Source: UBA1138 sp036338615 (GTDB taxonomy: Bacteria; Gemmatimonadota; Gemmatimonadetes; Longimicrobiales; Gaopeijiaceae). Taken from it: 17,304 nt of DNA. Numbering within the stretch: the first letter of the stretch is position 1; every line of letters starts with the position of its first letter. The notes under the pieces were generated by a model. That model made no database searches, was not told the origin of the DNA, and was given only the letters and a program-made list of their open reading frames with translations. Positions 1 to 6,485 of this stretch are shown one piece after another. The stretch spans positions 1 through 17,304 of the forward strand of contig JAYZBT010000156.1 of assembly GCA_036338615.1 (NCBI GenBank), read 5' to 3'. The position numbers and the translations under genes were made by a program.

Positions 1-24
1 GCCTCAGCCCGGCGGTCCTTATGT
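1..24. terminator. Right half of a terminator-like hairpin at the window edge (repeat A, copy 1)
   Basis: Positions 1-29 match 16506-16534 at 26 of 29 bases. The second copy holds the loop and right arm of a complete terminator hairpin. Here the left arm would lie before base 1. The one internal mismatch of the complete hairpin (C opposite A) would become a C-G pair here, because base 12 is G, provided the missing left arm is the same. This suggests a real stem kept under selection. It would end transcription of a gene outside the window. Confidence 0.5.
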
Positions 25-37
25 ACTTAATTTCAAG

Positions 38-81
38 CCCGTTCTCTAGTGGGCGGCCCCGCAAATCCACGCCCGCAATGA
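38..81. repeat. Dispersed repeat B, copy 1
   Basis: This stretch matches 3053-3096 at 39 of 44 bases. Similarity stops abruptly on both sides. The right part (67-77) is the left arm of a perfect hairpin in copy 2, but here the matching right arm is missing. On the minus strand both copies read as a similar peptide (AGVDxRGxPLxNG), and two of the five differences are silent, so the repeat may descend from a coding sequence. I do not recognise the family. Confidence 0.6.
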
Positions 82-198
82 AGTGCAATCTCGGCGGCCA
101 AGCTCACCGACGCGGACCTCGTCGTCGTTTGACTGTGACTAGGCCGAAGCTTCGGAGTTATCTGCGAGGTCGGCCGACTGGTCGGTAGTATCGGAAGA

Positions 199-1395
199 AT
201 GGACGTCGAGCTCGAGACCACCGCCGACCCCGGACCAGATCAGCTGTGGGTAGATGCCGACGGCTTCGCCGGAGGGCTCAAACCGGGGACCGGCCCTAGG
301 CGAAACCCGAGGGGCGAGTTCCCGACGGGTCCTGAGGTGGGCGAGCGGCTCCCGGACATAGTGGCGCAAACCCCCGATGGGGAGGTCATCGATGTGCACC
401 GGGATCGGGCCGGCCAAGCGGCCGCGGTGGTGTTCTATCGTTCTGCGGTGTGGTGACCGCCGTGTCGCACGCAGCTGGTCGAGCTGCAACACGGCTATGA
501 GGCACTGAACGCCAAAGGGATCGCTCTCTATGCGATCAGCTACGACGAACCCGACGCCTTGGCCGACTTCAGCGCCGCCTACGGCATCACGTTTCCTCTG
601 CTCTCCGACCCGAACTCGGAGATCATCACGTCGTTCGGCATCCTCAACACGCTTATCCCACCCGACGATCACCCCTGGTATGGGGTCCCATTCCCAGGCA
701 CATACCTCATCGACGCCAACGGCGTGATCACCCACAAGTTCTTCGAGCAGACCCTCTCCATCCGCATCGGTGCGGAGCAGATCCTCGCTGCCGCGCAGGG
801 CGAGGAACTACCCGGAGCCGAGTCGACCGGCGCTGACGTCAACGGACCGGCTGAGGTCGCGGCGGTGACCGTCGACGTCGAGATCGATCGGCGTGCGCTA
901 CCAGAGGGTATGCGCCGCGACCTGGTGGCCCGATTCAGGGTGCCAGCCGGTCAGCACCTCTACGGCGAACCAGTGCCCGAAGGCATGGTCGCGGCCGCTA
1001 TCGTCCTCGACGACACGCCCGGCCTGCTCCCCTCCGAGACCGAGCATCCGCCGACGCGACCGCTCGTCCTGCGCGGGACCGGCGAGACACTGCACGTCTA
1101 CGAGGGCGACGTCACCCTGCGCCGCCCGATCGCCCACAACGGGTCCGCCGGGATGGGGCCGGACGACGAGCGGATACTCACCATCGGCGGCGAGGTGCGA
1201 TGGCAGTCGTGTGACGACATGCAGTGCGGGCTCCCCCAGCGGCAGCGGTTCGAGCTAACGATCCCGATCAGCCATCGGCTGTGGCACGGGATGAGGTCCG
1301 CCCCCGGCGAACTCGACCCTTCGGAGATACCGGACGCCAACGAGCGCGAGCACCTGACCCGCATGATCGAACGGCGGCGCCCAGGCGACGGGTGA
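199..1395 (+). CDS. Probable selenoprotein: AhpC/TSA-type redoxin with Sec-Pro-Pro-Cys active site fused to a DsbD-alpha-like domain
   Basis: One reading frame runs from ATG 199 to TGA 1393-1395, interrupted only by TGA 454-456. Read as selenocysteine, this gives 398 residues with Sec at 86. Residues about 44-200 form a thioredoxin-fold redoxin: GPEVGERLPDI, then VVFYRSAVW-U-PPCRTQLVELQ, later FPLLSDPN and GTYLIDANGVITH. Family members have WCPxCRxQL here, so Sec replaces the attacking Cys and the resolving Cys is kept (Cys89). Residues about 215-375 resemble the DsbD N-terminal domain (VRWQSCDDMQC, Cys338 and Cys343). No signal peptide or membrane segment is visible, so the protein is predicted cytosolic. 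Likely role: thiol peroxidase or disulfide exchange. The start is uncertain: GGAAG ends one base before ATG 199, too close for a good ribosome site, but no earlier in-frame start follows the stop at 136. Alternative: a gene broken by a Cys-to-stop change. Confidence 0.8.
454..456 (+). other. In-frame UGA read as selenocysteine (Sec86)
   Basis: The codon lies exactly where redoxin and peroxiredoxin-like proteins carry the first active-site Cys (W-C-P-x-C). Both flanks are well-conserved family sequence in the same frame, and the frame stays open for 312 more codons. Confidence 0.78.
459..495 (+). promoter_or_regulatory. Bacterial SECIS-like stem-loop downstream of the Sec codon
   Basis: The lower stem is 7 perfect pairs (459-465 with 489-495, GCCGUGU/ACACGGC). 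An internal loop follows (466-470 opposite A488). The upper stem is 6 perfect pairs (471-476 with 482-487, GCAGCU/AGCUGC) with a 5-nt loop GGUCG at 477-481. The loop starts 20 nt after the UGA. Known bacterial SECIS elements have an upper stem with G at the start of the apical loop at about this distance, and the E. coli fdhF element has GGUC in its loop, the SelB contact. Caveat: QLVEL codons in GC-rich DNA form the upper stem easily. The lower stem is the more telling part. Confidence 0.72.
783..831 (+). repeat. Repeat C, copy 1 (inside the selenoprotein gene)
   Basis: These 49 bases recur at 9633-9681 with two mismatches, in the same orientation and the same peptide frame. They encode the linker between the redoxin and DsbD-alpha domains (AAAQGEELPGAESTG). 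Confidence 0.85.
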
Positions 1396-1419
1396 GCCTC
1401 CAGCGGCCTGAACCCATCG

Positions 1420-1637
1420 AAACCGATGCGCACCGGGCGTTGCTCAACCGGGTCAAACTCGATCACCTATTGCTCAACACGGGTCAGAGCGACAGTGAGG
1501 CCCCGCCCGAAACTGGCTGAACCCTCGATGGCCCAGGCTCGTTCGTCAGGGCTGCTGTGTCCGTCGGCCCGGGCGATCGCTCGGGCGTAGTCGTCTCGGT
1601 TGGCCGGGAACCGGCCGGTGTCGATGACGCGCTGGGC
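1420..1637 (-). pseudogene. IS110-family transposase fragment, broken
   Basis: Read on the minus strand from about 1637, the peptide RVIDTGRFPANRDDYARAI and then WAIEGSASFGRGL matches the N-terminal region of IS110-type (DEDD) transposases, where a WAxEGxxSxGxGL segment is characteristic. The frame hits TAG at 1467-1469 and then continues as VIEFDPVEQRP, as expected of the next strand in the family. Only about 70 codons survive. The first catalytic-region codons and the C-terminal Tnp_20-like domain are missing. A 9-base direct repeat at 1440-1448 and 1470-1478 (period 30) lies across the stop and may mark a local duplication. The family call rests on motif recognition only. Confidence 0.5.
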
Positions 1638-1742
1638 ACCGGCGAGCCCAGCTGTTCGAGCGCATTTTGGATGCATCCCGTGATGCCCTCGAAGGGATAC
1701 GTGAGCGTGCCGTCGAGGTCGAAGAAGAACGAATCCCGCATG
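1635..1742 (-). pseudogene. HAD-superfamily hydrolase (phosphoglycolate phosphatase-like), 5' fragment
   Basis: From ATG 1742-1740 the minus strand reads MRDSFFFDLDGTLTYPFEG then ITGCIQNALEQLGSPVP. FDLDGTLT is HAD motif I with the nucleophile Asp, and GITGCIxxALxxLGxPxP is the usual cap-domain start of phosphoglycolate-phosphatase-like members. After about 36 codons the similarity ends, and the frame passes at an abrupt junction (about 1635) into the IS110 fragment in another frame. Motifs II-IV are absent, so the product cannot be an active phosphatase. It is divergent to the TauD gene on its right. Confidence 0.65.
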
Positions 1743-1873
1743 ACGAGACCCTTAGCGCGGTCGGGCGGGTCCCCGCGAACCGCGACGCGGCGCCGATTGC
1801 CGTCACCGCGCGGATGACGTACGCTGGCCATCCGGGCGACGCCCTCTCCGCCCGGTCGACAGGGGGCGAAGAC

Positions 1874-2770
1874 ATGGCTGCCGTTGCAGATATGAGAGAT
1901 CTCGACATCCAACGCGTCGCCGGCTCTCTCGGAGCCGAGGTTCGCGGGATCGCGCTCGCAAGCGCAGGGAAGAGCGAGGCGGTGCGCATCCGAGAGCTTT
2001 TGCTCGAATACCAGGTCCTCTTCTTCCCGGATCAGCATCTCTCGCCCGACGAACACATCGCGTTCGGTCGGCTCTTCGGAGAGCTCGAGTCCCATCCGAA
2101 CCTGGCGCTCGGCGGCGAGCGTCCCGAGTTCTTCGAGCTCCACGCGAAGGGCGGGCGTGGCGAGATCGCCGACGAATGGCACAGCGACCTGACCTGCCAG
2201 GCGGAGCCCTCCGTGATCGCGATCCTGCACATGGTGAAATGTCCGCCGGTCGGCGGCGACACGATGTGGGCCAACATGTACAAGGCCTACGACGAGCTCT
2301 CACCGGCGATGCGTGAATTCTGTGAGAGCCTGAGTGCGCTGCACGATGCGCACCCGCACGATCATCCCGAGCGCATGGCGATTCACCCCGTGATCCGAGT
2401 GCATCCGGAGACGGGTCGCCGCTCGCTCTTCGTGAACGAGCACTTCACGCGCCGCATCGTCGAGCTCAGCCACAAGGAAAGCGAAGCGCTCCTCGGCTTC
2501 CTCACGCGATGGGCCGGTTCAGCGCGCTTCGCGCTCCGTTACCGCTGGTCCGAAGGCACGATCGCGATGTGGGACAACCGGTGTACGCAGCACTCGGTGC
2601 TGAACGACTTCGAGGGCGAGCGCGTGATCCAACGCGTGACGGTCATGGGTGACGTTCCGGAAGCGGCCGTTCCGCCGCGCTGGGCGCCGGCGATCCAGCC
2701 GATCAGCGCCGCCAGCCGACACGACCGTCAGCTGCAGTCCTTCCTCTCGCAGCGTGAGGGCGACGGCTGA
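1874..2770 (+). CDS. TauD/TfdA-family Fe(II)/2-oxoglutarate dioxygenase
   Basis: The product is a 298-residue non-haem iron oxygenase of the taurine dioxygenase family. Such enzymes hydroxylate a substrate next to a sulfonate, ether or similar group while turning 2-oxoglutarate into succinate and CO2. Visible signature: HSD at His103/Asp105 (in EWHSDLT), distal iron ligand His240 (CTQHSVLNDF), and Arg254 in RVIQR, at the place where TauD binds the 2-oxoglutarate carboxylate. The N-terminal GAEVRGIAL and VLFFPDQHLSPDEH blocks are also typical. ATG 1874 is chosen because AGGGGG lies about 7 bases upstream and the domain starts right after. The frame is open further upstream to ATG 1667 without family similarity. 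The substrate cannot be told from sequence; no sulfonate transporter lies nearby. Confidence 0.88.
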   Translation: MAAVADMRDLDIQRVAGSLGAEVRGIALASAGKSEAVRIRELLLEYQVLFFPDQHLSPDEHIAFGRLFGELESHPNLALGGERPEFFELHAKGGRGEIADEWHSDLTCQAEPSVIAILHMVKCPPVGGDTMWANMYKAYDELSPAMREFCESLSALHDAHPHDHPERMAIHPVIRVHPETGRRSLFVNEHFTRRIVELSHKESEALLGFLTRWAGSARFALRYRWSEGTIAMWDNRCTQHSVLNDFEGERVIQRVTVMGDVPEAAVPPRWAPAIQPISAASRHDRQLQSFLSQREGDG

Positions 2771-2772
2771 CC

Positions 2773-2890
2773 TTGTCCGCCGATCTGATCTTCCAGATCT
2801 GCAATACCGGTGTGCTCCCGGCCTGGCTGCTGCTCGCCTCCGCCCCCGGCTGATCGTGCACCGGATCTGGATCTCGGTCATGACCCCAGC
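2773..2890 (+). pseudogene. ABA4-like (DUF4281-like) membrane protein, 5' fragment
   Basis: Two bases after the TauD stop, TTG 2773 opens a frame reading SADLIFQICNTGVLPAW then LLLASAPG, ending at TGA 2851-2853. This resembles the first helix of the ABA4-like family (LFxxANxxxLPxWLLLxFAP). A shift at about 2845 gives PRLIVHRIWI, similar to the next family segment but with several residues missing. The gene is therefore cut short or frameshifted. Identification is by eye only. Confidence 0.35.
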
Positions 2891-3052
2891 CGATCTTTTG
2901 CATATTCAGCTGGCACATCATGATGATCTGGTCAACCGCAGGCGCCCTTCGATCATTCGCTCGAGGTGTCTGGCCTCGGTGGCTGCGCCGTTGTCCCGAT
3001 CGGCGGATCGGAAGTTGTGCCGTAGCTCGTGGCCCACCGGGGGGCCTGCGAA
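2891..3052. other. Gene-free stretch with a possible coding relic
   Basis: Between the TauD gene and the PhyH gene there are 355 bases with no intact gene. This part has no convincing plus-strand reading. The minus strand is open through it (frame ending at 2918) and contains GHELRHNFRSADRDNGA. Its HxLRHxF plus Gly at the right distance resemble the box-II region of tyrosine recombinases, but the following LGH box is not clear. No other feature is seen. Confidence 0.25.
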
Positions 3053-3096
3053 CCCGTTCCCCAGTGGGCAGCCTCGCACATCCACGCCCGCAATGA
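3053..3096. repeat. Dispersed repeat B, copy 2
   Basis: This copy pairs with 38-81 at 39 of 44 bases. It overlaps the left arm and part of the loop of the hairpin in front of the PhyH gene. Sequence to the left of the repeat is unrelated in the two copies. Confidence 0.6.
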
Positions 3097-3115
3097 GATA
3101 GAAATGCGGGCGTGG
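3082..3115 (+). promoter_or_regulatory. Perfect 11-bp hairpin covering the PhyH ribosome binding site
   Basis: CCACGCCCGCA (3082-3092) is perfectly complementary to 3105-3115, with a 12-nt A-rich loop. The best Shine-Dalgarno of the PhyH gene is GGAG 3114-3117, 8 bases before ATG 3126. Its two G residues are paired in the stem. The hairpin could hold translation down until opened. Alternatively it is a mobile-element end or a transcription stop left behind. No T-run follows, so a simple terminator is less likely. Confidence 0.5.
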
Positions 3116-3125
3116 AGTCCCAGGC

Positions 3126-3989
3126 ATGAACAACATGTACGACCCGGTGGATCAGACCGGAGTGACCATCGATGGTCTCGACATCGGCAAGGTGGTCGAG
3201 GAGATCCGCACTCAGGGCTACACCGTGGTCGATGGCTTCCTGACACCGGACAACGTCCAGACGCTCCGCGATGCCTTCAACACCGAGGTTCCTATTACCG
3301 TTAGTCGCAGCCTCGGCACCTCGAGCGGGCGCACCTGGCGGGCGCACAACCTGCTCGCCAAGACCCGCGCCGCGGATTTCGTGTTCTTGGACCCCCGCCT
3401 GTGCGCCATCGTCGACGGCGTCATCGGCAAGTACAACCAACTGAACATCACCACGCTGTTCAACACGTTGCCCGGCGAGACCAAGCAGGATTTGCACCAG
3501 GACGACGGCCTGTGGCCGATACCTCGTCCGCATCCAGCGTTCCTGTGTAACGCCCTGTTTGCGCTCGATGACTTCACCAAGGACAACGGCGCTACCCACC
3601 TCGTACCCTTCAGCCATAGCTGGACCAAGCCACTCGATCAGAGCGTGGAGTCCATTCAGGTCGAGATGAAATCCGGCAGCGTTGTGTTCTGGGAGGGCGG
3701 CATGTGGCACGCGGGCGGTGCGAACGTCACCGCAGACGAGGAGCGCATGGGCTTCTTCACCAGCCATCAGGTGAGCTACCTGCGGCCTCAAGAGATGCAT
3801 TCTCTCGCCATCCCGGCCGAGGTCGTGAAGGAGATGCCGCACAAGCTGAAGCGCCTGGCGGGCTACCATCCCTTCGGCATCGGCGTCGACGGCCGCGATC
3901 CAGTGGATGTGCTGGACGACGGCCACGTTCTCAACCTCGACGCGCATCCTGCCGAGCACTGGCGCGCGAGCTACCAACAAGAGTCATAA
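3126..3989 (+). CDS. Phytanoyl-CoA dioxygenase (PhyH) family protein
   Basis: The product is 287 residues, a usual length for bacterial PhyH-type Fe(II)/2-oxoglutarate oxygenases, which hydroxylate diverse small molecules. The iron-binding set is complete: His124-x-Asp126 (LHQDDGLW) and His195 (GGMWHAGG). Arg207 (EERMGFF) is the likely 2-oxoglutarate anchor. The N-terminal DGFLTPDNVQTLRDAF is the family's opening motif. GGAG at 3114-3117 supports ATG 3126; ATG 3135 in the same frame is possible. The gene is preceded by a strong hairpin and followed 28 bases later by the first codons of a second, near-identical PhyH start. The physiological substrate is unknown. Confidence 0.88.
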   Translation: MNNMYDPVDQTGVTIDGLDIGKVVEEIRTQGYTVVDGFLTPDNVQTLRDAFNTEVPITVSRSLGTSSGRTWRAHNLLAKTRAADFVFLDPRLCAIVDGVIGKYNQLNITTLFNTLPGETKQDLHQDDGLWPIPRPHPAFLCNALFALDDFTKDNGATHLVPFSHSWTKPLDQSVESIQVEMKSGSVVFWEGGMWHAGGANVTADEERMGFFTSHQVSYLRPQEMHSLAIPAEVVKEMPHKLKRLAGYHPFGIGVDGRDPVDVLDDGHVLNLDAHPAEHWRASYQQES

Positions 3990-4016
3990 GTCGCGACGCC
4001 GGTCCAGGATTGCACT

Positions 4017-4064
4017 CCCGTGGATCAGACTGACGTCGTCATCGACGGGCTGACCGCCGACCCG
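4017..4064 (+). pseudogene. 5' fragment of a second PhyH gene
   Basis: In one frame this stretch reads PVDQTDVVIDGL. Residues 7-18 of the intact PhyH protein read PVDQTGVTIDGL, so 10 of 12 match. The similarity then stops, a few codons before the end of the convergent sulfatase gene (stop at 4065). It looks like a tandem paralogue of which only the beginning is left, cut where the sulfatase block begins. Confidence 0.55.
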
Positions 4065-6308
4065 TTATTGGCTGGCCATGAGTTCGTCGAGCAGCGCGTC
4101 CTGATCGACCACCTCCGAACCGAAGGCCTCGATGACGACGTCGACGATCCGTCCCTTGAACACGAACGGTGACTCGTACTGCTCGTCCACCGGAGTCTGA
4201 CTGTCCCGTCCCACATCGAGCGGTTCGTTGACAAAATAGTAGTGGCGGAAAGGAGAGAGAAGCCCCTCCCCGGCCGCTCGCCCGTCGATGAAGAAGCGTG
4301 CCTTGCCCTCGTCCTTCCCGCTGCGGACGACATCGATCCTCAATGTCGTCGAACCCGACGGGATTGCCAACGGCGAGGAGATCCGGCACCGCTCACCGAA
4401 GTTGTTGGTCGTGTAGTGCAAGCGGTTGTCGCGTACGAAGACGCTCCAGCCGCCGAAGCGCCCCCCATCCGCGATGATGACACCGTCATCGCGAACGGAA
4501 GTCCGTTCGATGCGCGCAGTGATCCGATGGGACAGCCCCCGGACCCTGGGCCCGGCCTTGAAGAAGTGCGGTAGCACCGCATCCTGGTAGAGCACCCAGC
4601 GGTCTTTCCGTTCCGGCCACCATCCCACGCCTTTCCGCAAGTTCAGGTCGTCGAGCGGAAGTACGCCGTACCGCTCGGCCTCACGCCACCAGAGCTCGAT
4701 CAGCTCCTCCAGTTTGGCAGGATGCGCTTCAGCCAGGTTGTTGAGCTCGGCCAGGTCTTCGTCGAGATGGTAGAGCTCCCAGACGTCATCGTCGAAGCTC
4801 GTGTCGCGCTCGTGGAAGGTCACCGCCTTCCACCCTTCGTGCCAGAGGGCGCGTTGACCGATGGTCTCGAAATACTGAATCTTCTTTCCCGTCTCGGCGC
4901 TGTTGTCATTCAGCGTGCGCGCCATGGACGTGCCGTGCAGCGGCATCTGTGGAACGCCGAGGACCTGGTCGGGCATCGGCATCCCGAGTAGATCGATCAG
5001 CGTCGGGACGACATCCACCGCATGGTAGAACTGACGTCGGGTTTCCCCCTTCGCAGCGATGCCGTCCGGCCAGCGAATCAGCAGAGGCGCCCGAATGCCG
5101 CCCGCATAGGTGTTGCCCTTGTAGCGCTTGAAGGGCGTGTTGCCCGCCATCGCCCAGCCGAACGGATAGTTGTTGTAGGTGAATGGACCACCCATGTCCT
5201 CGAGCCGGGCCAGGTTCGCCTCGACCGTGGTCCCGAATCCGTTCCGCGACCGCTGGTGATCGTAAGTCCCGTGAGGCCCTCCTTCGGCGCTTGCGCCGTT
5301 GTCGGACATCGCCATCACGATCGAATCGTCCCGTTTCCCGAGCGCATCGATCTGATCCAGCAGGCGTCCTACCTGCACGTCCGCATGGTCCAGGAAACCA
5401 GCGAACACTTCCTGCATGCGGGCAGCCAAGCGCTTCTCGTCCGAGTCCAGGTCGTCCCAGACCTGTACGCCGGGGTTGCGGGGCGCGAGATCCTGATGCT
5501 CGGGCAGCAACCCCGTCTCCTTCTGTTTCGCCAGCACGCGCTGCCTGGCCACATCCCATCCATCGTCGAAACGGCCGCAGTACTTGTCGGCGTACTCCCT
5601 CGGAACGTGATGTGGCGAGTGCCCGGCCGCGAAGGCAACGTAGAGGAAGAACGGTGTGTCAGGATCGGCCGACACCAGCTGCCGCAACCATTTGCAGGCC
5701 TGATCGACAATGTCTTCCGACAGGTGGTAGTCGTCCCCTGGCGGCTGCTCGATCCGTTCGTTGCCCATGACCAGTTCGGGACTCCACTGGTTGGTCTCCC
5801 CGGCGAGGAACCCGTAGAAGCGATCGAAACCGCGTTGCAGGGGCCAGTGATCATAGGGACCCGCCGGACTGGTCGAATCGAGCGTCGACAGGTGCCACTT
5901 GCCCGCACACAACGTCTGGTAGCCGTGCGGTTTCAGCAACTCTGCGATGTTGGCCGCGTCCCTGGAGACGATGCCGCGTGTGTTCGGAAAGCCGTTTGTC
6001 ATTTCTGCGACGCGCCCCATGCCCACGCTGTGATGGTTGCGGCCGGTCAGCAGACAGGTCCGTGTCGGCGAACACAGCGGCGTGACGTGAAAGTTGGCGT
6101 AGCGCAGCCCGTCCGAGGCGAGGCTGTCCAGCGCCGGTGTCTCGATGTCTGAGCCGTAGCAGCCCAATTGCGAGTAGCCCACATCGTCGAGGACGACCAT
6201 CACGATATTCGGCCGCCGCGCCAGCACAGACTCGTCGAAGCCCCAGGAGGGCGTCGACTCTTCGGCGGTGCGGCGAATCTCACCGTTGAAGTGTTTGTCG
6301 TGTTCCAT
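4065..6308 (-). CDS. Arylsulfatase (type I, formylglycine-dependent)
   Basis: The 747-residue enzyme of the alkaline phosphatase superfamily hydrolyses sulfate esters. The N-terminal RPNIVMVVLDDVGYSQLG supplies the metal-binding Asp pair (41-42). CSPTR at 79-83, followed by LLTGR, is the sulfatase signature in which Cys79 is oxidised to formylglycine, so a formylglycine-generating enzyme is needed elsewhere. GKWH and a later MSDNGASAEGG complete the metal site. Residues about 570-747 form a beta-rich tail seen in the large mycobacterial AtsA/AtsD-like sulfatases of about 780 residues. ATG 6308 is favoured because AAGGA (6314-6318) sits 5 bases upstream; an in-frame start at 6380 adds 24 unlikely residues. 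No signal peptide is visible, so the enzyme probably acts in the cytosol on an imported substrate. The substrate is unknown. Confidence 0.9.
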   Translation of the reverse strand: MEHDKHFNGEIRRTAEESTPSWGFDESVLARRPNIVMVVLDDVGYSQLGCYGSDIETPALDSLASDGLRYANFHVTPLCSPTRTCLLTGRNHHSVGMGRVAEMTNGFPNTRGIVSRDAANIAELLKPHGYQTLCAGKWHLSTLDSTSPAGPYDHWPLQRGFDRFYGFLAGETNQWSPELVMGNERIEQPPGDDYHLSEDIVDQACKWLRQLVSADPDTPFFLYVAFAAGHSPHHVPREYADKYCGRFDDGWDVARQRVLAKQKETGLLPEHQDLAPRNPGVQVWDDLDSDEKRLAARMQEVFAGFLDHADVQVGRLLDQIDALGKRDDSIVMAMSDNGASAEGGPHGTYDHQRSRNGFGTTVEANLARLEDMGGPFTYNNYPFGWAMAGNTPFKRYKGNTYAGGIRAPLLIRWPDGIAAKGETRRQFYHAVDVVPTLIDLLGMPMPDQVLGVPQMPLHGTSMARTLNDNSAETGKKIQYFETIGQRALWHEGWKAVTFHERDTSFDDDVWELYHLDEDLAELNNLAEAHPAKLEELIELWWREAERYGVLPLDDLNLRKGVGWWPERKDRWVLYQDAVLPHFFKAGPRVRGLSHRITARIERTSVRDDGVIIADGGRFGGWSVFVRDNRLHYTTNNFGERCRISSPLAIPSGSTTLRIDVVRSGKDEGKARFFIDGRAAGEGLLSPFRHYYFVNEPLDVGRDSQTPVDEQYESPFVFKGRIVDVVIEAFGSEVVDQDALLDELMASQ

Positions 6309-6485
6309 TGCGTTCCTTCGCACTGCCCGGGTACAGACACCCTTGCCCCAAGCTCTCGGTACTGCAAGCTTGCCGCGCATACGTTGGCGGCTCTCCTATC
6401 CTATCCTCCACTGCTGGGTGACGGCGGAGCGGAAGTCCGCACTGACGGACGCGCTCGCGGCCGGCTGAAGGCGCGCAGCCGCGGA

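Noticed and set aside
129..191. Sigma-70 type promoter before the selenoprotein (TTGACT 129-134 and TAGTAT 186-191)
   Set aside because: The boxes are about 51 bases apart, and TAGTAT lies too close to the start codon to act as its -10.
454..456. Reading the TGA as a simple nonsense mutation or sequencing error in a redoxin gene
   Set aside because: A Cys codon is one change from TGA, so this remains possible. However, the exact active-site position, the unbroken frame on both sides and the SECIS-like stem make Sec more likely.
2703..3980. Minus-strand frame of 425 codons opposite the PhyH gene
   Set aside because: It is antisense to a complete PhyH protein with iron ligands and shows no domain of its own.
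5022..6152. Plus-strand open frame of 376 codons opposite the sulfatase
   Set aside because: There is no recognisable domain, and the sulfatase signature on the other strand is unambiguous.
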